This document shows, in pieces, positions 36,301-49,300 of a DNA stretch of 64,000 nucleotides. Source of the DNA: Scolanthus callimorphus (lineage: Eukaryota; Cnidaria; Anthozoa; Actiniaria; Edwardsiidae). The notes under the pieces are model-generated. The model was not told where the DNA came from and did not search any database. It worked only from the letters and a program-made list of their open reading frames with translations. The stretch's first letter is position 1; each line of letters begins with the position of its first letter. Location: positions 21,811,739 to 21,875,738 of the forward strand of contig CM066923.1 in NCBI GenBank assembly GCA_033964015.1. Direction: 5' to 3'. Both the position numbers and the translations under genes were made by a program.

Positions 36301-39300
36301 AAAGTGATATCAACGGACGTCTAGTCTGGGAACAACTAAATGGGCACGGTTTAGAACTAAATGTCCACTGTTTTCCAGTCCAAGAACAAAGTGGTCATGG
36401 ATTGCCAATCCAAGAACAAAATGGCCTCAGATTGCCAGTCCAGGAAAAATATGGGCACGGATTGCCAGTCCAGGAACAATATGGCCACGGGTTGCCAGTC
36501 CAGGAACAATTTGGGCACGGGTTGCCAGTCCAGGAACAAATTCGCCACGGATTGCCAGTCCAGGAACAATATGGCCACGGATTGCCAGTCCAGGAACAAT
36601 ATGGCCACGGGTTGCCAGTCCAGGAACAAATTCGCCACGGATTGCCAGTCCAGGAACAATATGGCCACGGGTTGCCAGTCCAGGAACAATTTGGGCACGG
36701 ATTGCCAGTCCAGGAACAATATGGCCACGGGTTGCCAGTCCAGGAACAAATTCGCCACGGATTGCCAGTCCAGGAACAAAATGGCCACGGATTGCCAGTC
36801 CAAGGACAAAATGGCCACAGATTGCCAGTCCAGGGACAAAATGGCCACGGTTTTCCTGTGCAGGAAGAAATTGACCATGGATTGCCAATCCAAGAATAAA
36901 ATGGCCACGGATTGCCAGTGCAAGGGCTAAATGACCAAGGATTGCCCGTCCAAGAAGACCATCACTACGGACGGAGGCCATCCAGGTTGGCGTCCGAAGC
37001 ACAGGAGTGATGAATCTATTTTAGATTGAAACCCACGATAATCAGTTGTCATGGTTTCAAATGACGTCCCAGGAAATCAGCGCCGCCATCGCACTGCCAC
37101 GACATTCCACAATGTCTTTAAGGGGGCACTCGCACGCTTCCCTGACAAGCAAACAATTCAAATCGCAATCCAATTCCATCCTCTTGGTAATAGATAAAAA
37201 CACTATAGATCTGCATTGATTGGTCATTAAACAAACCTGGGGCCCGTTTCTCAAAACGCCCGGTAATTAACGGGCCCGTAAACTTATCGGGAGAGTTTAC
37301 GGGGAAGTTTATCGGGTACGAGCGAGCGTTTCTCAAAGCTCCCGGTAACCTCCCGATAGTTATCGGGGCCCCGGAATCAAATTTATAATTTCCCGATATT
37401 ACAAATACCTTACCCAAAAAATCAATGAATTAACGAAAAACTCAGCAATTTGTCGACACTAGATTACAAACTGTACCGCTAAGTTTGTATTTCCAGCGAA
37501 AAAAGTAAAGAAATCAGCTAAAATGTACGAAAACAAGAGCATTTTGTCGTGAAATTGTGCAATGAGATTGAACATTTGTTTAAATTCTTGCAATCAACAC
37601 GTCAAACTGATTGACAGCTAAGCTGTCAAACGAATCGTTTTGATTGGTTGAGAAGCAAGATGGTTGCATCTGATTGGCTAAAACTCTCCCAGTTTATCGG
37701 AATGGCGGGAAAAACAATCCCGGTAAGTTTACGGGAAACCTTGGAACTGCAAAGCGAGAACTTTTCGAGGCAAAACGAGACAGGCCAGAAATGGTTAGTT
37801 TTGATGGAAAAAGAGTAAGTTTTCGGTAATTTTAACTTGGCAGAGTCTAGTTGAATAACTAAGCTTTACCTAGAGTGAAAAATTTCAGAAAAACAAATCT
37901 ATTTTCGACCTTATTTTAAGACTTCAAAATGCTTCCCGGTAATTAATGGGAGGGTCAAGAGCTCCCGTAAAAAATCGGCTGATTTAACGGGAACTTTTAC
38001 GATTTCGAAAATAACGAAAAAAATTAAGCGTGCGAGTGCCCCTTTAAGGGTCAAAATTTTGGAATTGATATTCCAACATAATTGAAAATCTACGAGCATA
38101 AGAAGCTTGTTTAAAGCAAATACGTATGTGCATGTTTGTCAGGACCCTCCGGCACGAGGGATACAACCAACAGGAGATTGAATATTCATTTCAGGCTATA
38201 GTTATGCCCAATTTCCTTTACGGCCTTTCGGTTTACGGGGCGTCTCCAGCTGCCCGTAATGAAGTACATTTTCAACGAATTCAATATCAAATTGCTATTA
38301 AGGCCCGTTTATACTTGCCACTTTTCCTGCTAATTTGTCGCGCGAGTCACGTTCGCTCAAAATCACTAATGTAAACTGTCCTTAATGATGCCACCTTCTC
38401 TTTAATTCCCGCTCTTTCTTGTACTCTCTTAGCTGTGAAATTCCCTTCTTTCTCCCTTAACTCCAGCAGACAGCGCTCCACGTGACGTTCGTTGCGCACG
38501 CACAATTTCCGTGGTCGACCTCCCGCATGTTTTTTGTTCTCTTTAGCCTTATTTTTCTGGCATTTCACAATCCTGTACACGGTTTTCCTTGAAACGTTAA
38601 ACCTCTTGCATATTGCTTTGATTGATTCTTGCTTGTCTTCGCGCAAAAACGTAATGTATGCCCTTGTAAAGTCATCTATGCGACCTCGAAAAACCATCTT
38701 TCTTGTTTTCACTTTCGAACGAAAATTAGGCGCGAGCACGAAAACGTCACTATTATGGCTGATTCCATATAAGGAGATCTACACATACCGTCAAACGATA
38801 CCATTCCAAAGGACTCTCTAAGGTGCTTTTATAAATACCTGAACTACAATTTAAGTCAACACTAAATACCTATAATTTGCCTTATTCCGAAAATACAATC
38901 CCCGCCAAAACTGTTGACCCATTTTGCAAAATCGGTGCCCCTACTGGCGGATATGGGTGCCTATCAATACAACTCCGCTCTGCCACGCCCATTTCCCCCC
39001 TCCCCCCTAAACCAATGTTGTAGTCCTAGGGCTGAACCTTGCCTATCGCATGCTGCTAGTAGTAACTCAACATTGGTACGGGGGGAGGGGGGAGGGGGGA
39101 GGGGAGTTTGTTTTTGTAGGGTGCGTGATTGTTAGGCACGGGATTTACAGTTGATGTTCCATAACCGGGTAATGGGTCAACTAGTTTTGGCGCGGATTGT
39201 AGGTGCGACTCGGCGCGATTTTTGTCGCGGAGATTTCAAACATGTTCGAAAATCTTTGCAACTTGATGCGATTTAAAGAAAACAGAGCACAGAAATCGCA

Positions 39301-40306
39301 CCGGATTTTCATCTCGTTTGCACAAGAGAGTTAATACTGCAAATCGCGCGAGAAAAATCGCCTCGACAAATGCAACAAAAATTGCAAGTGTAAACCGACC
39401 TTTAGAAAGGTCGGACCACCAGGCTAATCTCTCGAATAACTTGCCACTACTAGCTATAATACCTGTATATAAACCTTCAAAGTATTCGTAAAGAAAATTA
39501 TCTTTTTACCATTCTAAAGTCACCACAGAACGTTTCAAACGTTCATTTCTAAATCGATTAATATTTCAACGTACGTTTAATCAGTGAAATGTAAATAGTG
39601 TAAATATTAGATGAATATAAGATAATGTATGGAGCTTTTTACTCTGATTTTGTAAGTTAAGATATGTATTTTTATCTTTCGATTTAATAAAGACATATTT
39701 TATTATTATTATACTGCCACGTTGAACCCAACAATCTCACTCTCGAAGGACCAATTTCCCATTTAAATTAGAAACATTAAGTATTCTTTACTCCAGTGCA
39801 TAGTATTCTTAACTCCAGTGAGAGCAAGTCCAGTAGATGTTGATGGGCTCCTGTAACTGATCCAATTCAAATCATGTGATAAATCATGTGATGAATCATT
39901 TTTTACGAAATGTGCTCGGGCATGTGTTTAAAAAATTGTACAATAGACCTTTTTTGTTTTTTTTATGACGAACTGGGAAAAGTGCCTAGGAAGCCGAATG
40001 TGTTTGCCAATGCCTAGGACAAACTCCGGTCTAATCCGCAGGGATGGGAAAAGCTGAATTTCCAATGGAAAAAGAATGGGAAGTGTTCGGATTTCCCAAG
40101 GCTACCATGTGAATTCCGAACACTTCCCATGCGTGTGCCTTGGGAAATTCAGTTTTTCCCATGGATGGGTTTCTGCAGAAATTCCCTGTAATGATGAGCC
40201 ATTTCTAATGCAAATGAACTTAGACAATAGAATTTCCTCATTTGCATTAGGAACGGCTCGATATTAGATCGGCGTATGCCCTAGGCCTCATGGGCTATTG
40301 ACTCAG

Positions 40307-40342
<36 letters not shown>

Positions 40343-43300
40343 AAACATGAGTACCTATATCATAGATATAAACACGAGAACCCCGTATGTAGTGTTGTGC
40401 CTATATCGGGATTTATAGACGCTGACGTCATCCATTGTTATTAATGTGCCAACCAGAAATCGATCGGCTCACAGAATAAAGGGCGGTTTTGAATGTACGG
40501 TTGGCAAATTAGCATTACAATGGCATTGTTGATAAACAGTAAATAGCGCCATAGGATTCATCCTTTGGTCACTGAACTTATTTATGAATAACTCATGAAT
40601 TTTGTAATGTTCAATCTAAAGCTGGTTTAAACTTACCAACCCCGGTACATTTGACATGCAAAAAATTGTATACCCCGGTAGAGTTATAACATCCAAATTT
40701 AAACCCCGTCACTATTTTTAGCCAGCCCTGTATGAACGGTGCCTAGCACAGGAAAAAAAGTGCGTCAGCTTAGAGACGATAATGCAATATTAATGATTGA
40801 ATTTGGTACATGTTTGCACAAGAAATCCTCCTTCTGATGTAAATTACAGAACACGCACGGCTGAAAAAGTTAATTCAAAGATTCTTTGTACTCAACGATG
40901 TTCGAGAATCGATTTTAGCTGCCGGAAAATAGCGTGTGAGACCCGCGAACATGCCAATTCTTTTTTTTTTTTGTTTATTATAATTATTCCTTTTTGCCTA
41001 CAAATCTACATTGAGGCACAGGCAGAAAATCGTAGACCAAAGGACCTTGCCGAGGTTTTTCTTGTTTTGAAATGAGACTTCGGAGAGAGAATTGCTATTG
41101 ACGGACGGAAAGAGCACCTCGAAAGTAGTAAGTTTAACAGGCAAAATTAGGCAAAATTGGAGTCTTGGTCGCTAAGCCCCGAACGAACTAACGTAAAATT
41201 CACAAACTTTGACGAGCCTTATTGTCGCAATTTATAAATATTTTTGCCCTGAAACTTTTACAGTTTTACAATTTTTGAGGTGCTCTTCCTAGCTGTGTTG
41301 ATAGGTTTTCTTTCCGTGGCCAAATTTGGAAATACGAAAAAAAAAAATTCTTACTTTATGGGAAATATCCTGTATATAAATCCTTACCCTCTGCCGGAGG
41401 AACGTTTCTGATTGGCTGATTTTTCTCGCCACTTTTGGCGCGCGTGCGTGAAACACAGGAAGCCCGCAACCTAAATATACTGCTGAGCTCCGAGCTTGGG
41501 ATACGGTCTTTCTCTCCATTTCTTTTCAGTGAGAAAATTAGAGGACGTAAATAATTGAAAAATCGTGACAAGGTGATGGGTTATTTTCTGGTTTCCATTA
41601 AAATATTTTTATTGGTTACAAAAGTCTCTTCTACTGGAAAATCGGCTGGATATATCTGAAAAATTGGTCTGACATTTGCTGATTTTGATCAGACAATGTC
41701 CGATGACCGGCCGTAATTTCCAGCCCTGCAATAGACCTCCTCGGCTTGCCCGTTTGTTGTCCCATTTTAGATCACGTGGCATTCCCATGAGTATTCTGTC
41801 TTTCTTCTGCTACGCACCGAAGGATATATGAATATGGAAACAACCCAAACAAAGAGTATTCAAATGAACGCCACGTAATTTGAAATAGGACAAGATTACG
41901 CCCATTGTAAAGAGGTCTATTGTGTCTTCCCAAATGAACAAAAATCTAAATAGCAAGCAACCATGATATATTATATTTGCCGAAAATTATATCAACCGAA
42001 AATTAATGTCCCGATTCTTTGTATTTTAGCCCGTACTTTGCGATGGTCCTGTCGATACATGGCTTGCCACGTTCCTCACAACCCTCCGTCAAACCATCAC
42101 AGACCAGCTAAACACCATAGTAGGGACCCCTCCCTCGCAACAAAATGGTGGACCCCCTGACCAGCCCCCAGGGACATCTAGTAGCTACACACGTATCGAG
42201 CAATCATTCACGCTCGACAATTGTACCGAGGTGGTCCTACTGGCAATGCAGATTGAACTGACTAAGAAGGTCGAAAAAGCTCTCCAGGAAGTCATAGGAG
42301 GGAACAGAGAGGCTGTTAAGGACGTGTTTGGGAAGCTCACTACTATTCTAGATTCCGTTGCCGTCATGCTGAAAGGCGCGCAGAAGGAGACGGCTTTGAA
42401 GGCGGCCAAAAGTGAAGAGGAGGGATCAGAGACGGGGCTGCAGAGGCACTAGAGGAGGTTGCCCTCAAACGAGCCCTTAGCCGCAACACGAGCGCTACCC
42501 ACCGCACTGTTAGCGCAGCGTCACGCGATATTGACGGTAGATCTGATATCTCGGTGTCCTCGGCCAAGCCCGAAAAACAAGGAACGGAACAAGGGACTGT
42601 GGAATTGATAGATATGGATTCTACCCGGAAGTCCTCGACGCTTGTTCTCTTCCCCCACCAGATTCAGAAGATCAGTAATTTGATTGCGTTACTCTCTCAG
42701 AAGCGTGACTTGTTGCGTGACTTAGTGGAGAGGATAGATAGTGGTGAGCAAATCAAGGCGGCTTCTGATTGGTTCGATTGGCGTGCCCATTCGCGTTACC
42801 GCTGGGATGATGAAGAGAAAAGCTGTAAAGTCGAAATCCTTGACTTGCCGTTTGATTACGGGTTTGAGTACCAGGGCACCTGCACAAGGCTCGCGCTCAG
42901 CCCTTTTACAGACAGGTGCATTATGGGTCTTGCCAAGGCCCTCAAGTCCAACATGGTTGGAGTCTGCAGTGGGACAGCGGTAAGCCGGGATAGTGTTTCA
43001 TACGATAGAAAAGAAAAAATCTTTATTTACAACTTTTAGATGAATCAGAGCCATCCTCGGAGACCCAGGGGATTTTTCCTCTAACGAATCAGAGCCACTA
43101 TAACCAAGGTCTGTTGTAGTTATGTTCCGTTTCAATAAGCCTAGTTGGAGTGTATATTTTGTGTCTTGTGCGCATGCGATTTTAGTCCGAATATCTTGAT
43201 TTCTTTTGTTTAACAAGAACAAAGAGAAGTTCAAAAACAAAAGATTCGGACTAAAATCGCATGCACACTGAACACGAAATTTAAACGACATGCTAAGTTG

Positions 43301-46300
43301 ACACCCATACCCAAATTTTACTATTTTATCAAGTCGCCAATTATAAAAGTGGTCGCCAATTTTTAAATCTTGTTGATGTTCTTCTAACACATTAAATCGC
43401 CATATGGCGACCGCAGATTAAAGTTCTTGAGTTTCAGAGTTCGAAAGACATATTGAAGCACATTCTATGATTGTCTTATTTCGACTCGAATTTTGTTCAT
43501 CTCACATCGTTTCTATTAATTCCAGGACTGCGATAAGACGGAGACAGTTAACGAGTTGTCGAAAATACTCGGCTACCCGTTGTACTCGTTCAACTCGTCG
43601 CGCGAGCTCAATCGCTCTATGCTAGTGGATATCTGTCGTGGTCTCGCGAGCTCCGGGTCCTGGGTTTGTTTCAATAACATCACCGCTATCACCCCGCCCG
43701 TGCTGTCCGTCTTCACGCAGTTGCTACAGGTATGTGAACACAAGCGAGGACTATCAGAGGAAATCGTCTTGATTTTACAAGATATGATTATCATAAGATA
43801 TTTTAGAAGTATTGGCAAAAAGACGAGCCCGAGCCCCTCTAAGTAGACCATCTCACCTCACGTTGGGCAAATGATTGTTTGTACTCAAGACAGAAATCAA
43901 TCACATTCATCCAAAAGATCCATTATATATCCAAGGGAACAATAGCGAAAGAAAAATGTGTTTTGCGCGCGCAGTTTTTATTTTATTGATTTTTTAATAT
44001 TTCCGATTGGCGATTTTTTTCGTTCATCTATGCGTTCTGCGTCCTATGGGGTGAACAATGGTTCCTTTGACGCATGAAGAAGACATAGAAAGTAGAACAT
44101 AGACCATCATGAAGAAGACAAAGAAAGAAGAACAATGACCTGTCTTTGTTCTATTTTCTATGTCTTCTTCATACGTCACAGGAGAGTCTGAAGAGTTTCT
44201 CCCCCAAGATTTATGGCGCATAGTTGTACGAAAAAAAAAACGCCAATCGAAAATATTCGAAAATCAATAAGATATTAACGGCGCTCGTAAAACACATTTG
44301 ATAAAATGTGGTTGATTTCTGCCTTGAGTGGTGTTTTAACCAAAGGTCTAGCGTGAGAATTTTTGCATTTTTGGGAAGCGAAAACTAGATTTAATCACCA
44401 TACAAGTATAAAACGCAGTTTACATTTGATATAAGTCAAGATTTTCTGAGGAGATGGAACATATTTTTTATGTTCAAGTGCAATGTTTTTTAGAATCTGT
44501 TTGCAACGCTTGGCGATACAACAAAAACCGTTTCGATTGACGAATTGTAGCAAAAGATCATACTCCAGTCATTGTAGTTTGACATAGTTTTGACATAGTT
44601 TTGAGAAATCTGTACTGAATGTTTATCATAGAGATCATAGAGAATTTTTGCTGTTATTCAGAAAAAGTTATTTTTCCATTACACATGCAAGTGGATTCCG
44701 TACATGCCTGGTCTTCCTTGACATTTCTTTTTCTTTTTTCCACTCTAGATTATCCTTGATGGTCTGCGAGCAAACAAGACATCCATCTTCATCCAGGAAG
44801 ATGAAGTACCTCTTGTCAGCAACGCTGCGTGTTTTGCTACACTCACAAACACAACCATGAGTGATAGTTCCCCTACACAATACCTCCCGAATGTTGGCTA
44901 CTTTTCCTCATTTAATAGCTCCATATCACAGCTACCTAAGAATCTCCTCAGCCTTTTCAGGCCCGTGGCGCTAATGGGACCAGATTGGGCCGTTATACTT
45001 GAGGTGTGGCTTCTCAGCGAAGGGTTCTCACAAGGGCCTTCCCTAGCATCCAAGATTGTGGCCCTAAGGGACCTCTGCATGAAATTAATCCCCTCTGCTT
45101 CTAAGCCCCTTCCTATTGGCATGTCCCGTTGTATTCACAAGTCTACCGGTTGGGGCCTGGTTAGTCTGAAGAGGATGGTGGAAAATGCTCGGAACCAGCT
45201 GTTTAAGTGCCAGGAAGAGTGTTTGGTGACCAGGAAGGCAGAAGGTACCAGTCCAAGAGGGGAGGAAGATAGTACTTTGAGAGGTGAAGGCGATGGCGCC
45301 CCACCCTCCCCTACTGATGCTGTCGCTGCTGTGAATGCACCTGAACCTGGTATGTTGTCACCTTTGGAGAACGTTCAGTGACTTAAATTAGGGTTATCCA
45401 TGTTGGATGTTGATATGTTGAACCTTACGCGAAGAAATCTCTAGATCAAATCTAAAAGCAAAGTTTCAGATTTGATTTACCAAATTCAATCGAGAAAATT
45501 GGTCTATATTCTCTCAATCAGCCGATGGAAATGGATGCTTTCTCAGACTTGGTATGTTGCAAGGCTGCCAAAATGGCGATGACACAGACTATTTGATAGA
45601 TGTGTTTCGGCGCCGTAAAAACGTTTTTGGTGTTGTCTGCGTTCTTCTCTGATAAGACATTTAGCCCCGTCCCAGGCTAAAAAGTTTTTTTTTCAGATTC
45701 ATGATGAATCCTGTGAATAATTCAACTTCGTCCTGTACGCTGATTAAAATATGTAGCATAATCCCGCGCAATTCTATCTTCAGCCAGCCATTCATTACAA
45801 AACACGAAAAATATAACCTACTTTTGAATGGCTTCTCTTCTGCATTCTTCACAAACACTACCACTCTAATTAATTTGACCAAACGTCAGAGTTTAAAGAG
45901 CCTGTTTCAGCCGCCATTTTGACAGCATAGCAACATACCAAGTCGGAGAAAGCATCCATTTCCATCGGCTGATTTTGGAGAATATAGAGCAATGTTCCCG
46001 ATTGAATTTGGTAAACGAATCTGAAACTTGTTTTTAGATGTTTATTAAGAGATTTTAACACAAAATTTGTATTCTAATATAGAACGAAAACAATAACAAA
46101 GAAGTGGCCGACACGGGCTCTTTAAGCATCGAATCAACGAATCGTAACACTAACTCTGTTACTTATATCCATCTCTAGAAGGATCCCAGACGAGCGAACA
46201 ACAGCAGGAGAACCTTCGCCTGGAGGAGACCGCTATAGTACTCTCCCTGCGTGATACCTTCATGCGGGACTAACTGGTGGAGATGCCGTCATGTTTGCCA

Positions 46301-49300
46301 CCTTGCTAGCAGACCTTTTTCCTCACGTCCAAGTCCCGATGATCTTTGACAGCTATGGTGTAGTGGACGGCAAGATGGCCTTGAATGATCCCGTGTCGAA
46401 TCTGGACGAGATTCCAGTCACCTCTCGCAGCCGACAGCAAACACCGATTGATGAAGAGAATGGTATGTCAATGCGTGATTTGAACCGTTTCTTTACCCGC
46501 CAGCCGGCGACCAAATTATACTAGTTGACAATTTACTGATTTAATCTTAGTCCCCATTTCTTTTTATTTGGCAGTCAACTGGCTTTTTCTCGTGATGAAA
46601 ACCCAGGTGAAAAATACTAGGCGAAACAGGGCAAGGATCTAATTGACCCAGCTGGTTGGAATAGCGGAACAGAAAAGCCGAAAATTCGAAACCCAAGAGA
46701 CGTTTTGCGCTTACAAAAAGAACGATGTTTCGTTGTTGAAAGTTGTCATATAGAGTAGATTTCGGAATCGCGTAGTCACGGCACGGTCGCGGCATGGTCG
46801 CGGCACGGTCGCGCCACGGTCGCGGCATGGTCGCGGCATGGTCGCGGCATGGTCGCGGCATGGTCGCGGCATGGTCGCGGCACGGTCGCGGCATGGTCGC
46901 GGCACGGTCGCGGCATGGTCGCGGCATGGTCGCGGCATGGTCGCGGCACGGTCGCGGCATGGTCGCGGCATGGTCGCGGCATGGTCGCGGCATGGTCGCG
47001 GCATGGTCGCGGCATGGTCGCGGCATGGTCGCGGCATGGTCGCGGCATGGTCGCGGCATGGTCGCGGCATGGTCGCGGCATGGTCGCGGCATGGTCGCGG
47101 CATGGTCGCGGCGCGGCACAGCTTTGTCGCGGCACTTTTCACAGGCATACGAAATCTGCTCTAGTTGATGTGCTCCTCGTTTTCATAGTGCGTGGTCAAC
47201 CGGTTGGAGCTTCACGGGATGGCCGAAAGCTGAGACCTTGTTAGTTGAACACTACAACACGTACATTTGCAGACTTGAAATGACACACTTTTATAAGCAC
47301 TTAGAAGTCCGTCTTGTGGTTTATGAAATTTTGACCAGAGGTGTCTCACTTTTTCACAGTGCGTGGTCAACCGGTTGGAGCATCACGACATGGCCGCAGT
47401 CGAAAATCTTGTTAGTTATAAATGAAATCTTGTTATTATGAATATAACTGGGGATTGACCATAGAAGTGCAATAATTTAAACATCTACACTGACATTAAG
47501 GCAAATGAGGACTGCATGCAAAATTTACAATCTACATCAGCATGATCGGTATTTACTGAACAAAATAAACTTTTCGGAACTCAAAGGAAATTGAGACTTA
47601 AGCAGTTTCTGAAAACCTATGGAAGCGTCAAGTAAAATTTGTCTTTTCTACTATGGAGTCCATAAATTCAAGGCTTTTGCGATGAGAGAGAGGAATCGAT
47701 TTTAAGGTTCCGATACAACAAATTATAAGCAAGTTTAGGACGACTCTAGTACGACGTTTGCCTCGCCCTACCAGCGACACCACCACCTCGCCCTACCATG
47801 CATTTCCGTCGATCTTTTTTGGTTCAACTGGTTCAGATTTACCTAAGTTCGCCGTTGCCGAAAGCCTTTTATTCCTATGGTTGATGTGTTAATTCTTCAA
47901 CTTATTCACAGTGCGTGGTCAGCCAATTGGAGCGTCACGGAAGACCCGCAGGCGAAAACCTTGTTAGTTATAAAATGATATTTGTAAAATCAACATTCAT
48001 TACCCTAGTCATTACACGACAATACGGAATAGTATATTTTGAATGAGACGAGTTTCTTCTCTTGGACGTGGTTCCTTGTTCTTCTGTGATCACGCGAAAA
48101 AAAATTTTTGAAGGAGAAATATTGACGCTAATATGCCGACTAGTTTCCGACTAGAATTCACATATAAGCCAGGAAATGTTTCTGACGAGAAACTCGTCTC
48201 AAACGAGAAACTCGTCTCTAGTGTGATTTCGGCTATTATGCATGGCTGTAAAGATTCAATAGTACACGATAAGTTTTGGGCGTAGCTTGAAAGTTCTCTC
48301 CAAGGCCTGTCTTTTGACAAGATCGTTAGCTGCTGTAGTAACAACAGCCTGTGATTTGTCGGAACTATTTCTTATGTGTCTCAATTGGTCTCAGCACGAT
48401 TCAATTGGTATCGGCGCGAAAATTCTGCGACAACGCAGTTGCCATCATAAAATCAGCCATCACCTCCTGGGCTCAAATTATTTACCTGAAGCTTTTTGGG
48501 GCCTCTCGAGGAAAAATTTTACTTCTCCATTTTAAAGGGAGGCTGTCACGATACGCGCATGCTCCAGGAACGATCACTGAGCAAAACTATTTAGACCATC
48601 CTATCAGAAAACTATTGAAGAATATGTAAAACGTAATATTTTGTCGGATAGGTCCAGAAATAGCAAGATTAAAATGGATTGTTTTCGTGGTTTTCAGCCT
48701 TCGCTGGCCATCGTTACGGGACGATACTTCTTTGTTTTGAGATGCGCAGTTGAACATTTGCGAGAGAAAAATGTATTATGCTTGTTCCATGATTTTTTCG
48801 TACAGATCAAAACAATCTGGAAAGCATATTCTGAATTTTGAAAATGGTCTTCTTTACACGTCACAGTAAGGCGACTATTTTTCTTCCATGATTCTTTGCG
48901 CATGAAACCAGTACAAACAAAGCGGCAATTTATCCTTAGCGGAATTCCTTAAAAAAAAAACGGCACTTATAAGACATTTTTCTTTCGCATGAAATGGTAT
49001 TGCATGAAATGGTTGTACTTCTAAATGAAGAAGTAAAATGTCTGCCTTGAGTGACACTTTCAGAATTTGATGCTACATTGAATAACATATTTTCGACGTG
49101 TCATTGTTTCCGCAGCGCTTGACAACATCACGGACGCGATCCGAGTGGCGACGGGAAAACTCGGCTTGCAGCCGGGGATATCGTTCCAGTCTCGGGTGTT
49201 TCAGCTGGCGGAGCTGGTGTCGGCACACAGAGTGGTCAGTATTGTTATAAGAATTGTTGCTCAAAAAAGCCTCATTCAGTTGCCTAAAAAAAGGTCGCCC

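Larger units (their letters stand above)
28136..42029. other. 13.9-kb intron filled with repeats
   Basis: Phases of exons 14 and 15 match directly and the protein continues collinearly (GERLPLKQ to PVLCDGPVDTWL), so no exon is needed here. The intron holds the repeats listed separately. Stretches with no recognised feature: 28521-28900, 31000-31700, 32350-32640, 32900-33700, 35560-36260, 39410-40020 (ends AATAAAGACATATTTTATTATTATTA, a LINE- or UTR-like tail) and 40560-42020. Confidence 0.7.

Noticed and set aside
36273..36899. 208-codon frame of HGLPVQEQ-type repeats
   Set aside because: Produced by a 30-bp stop-free minisatellite; equally long frames occur in other phases and on the other strand.
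42434..42437. Programmed ribosomal frameshift at the GGGG run
   Set aside because: Many similar breaks exist downstream without a shared slippery motif; error or decay is simpler.
43726..43846. Extension of exon 16 past its donor
   Set aside because: Conserved sequence ends at the GTATGT donor and the next exon continues the fold in phase.
44857..45381. Separate gene starting at ATG 44857 and ending at 45381
   Set aside because: The frame is open upstream to a splice acceptor at 44748 with conserved dynein sequence; the stop lies past the donor at 45350.
46547..47244. Long Arg/His/Gly-rich frames on both strands
   Set aside because: 11-bp satellite inside a MITE; six overlapping frames with no other support.
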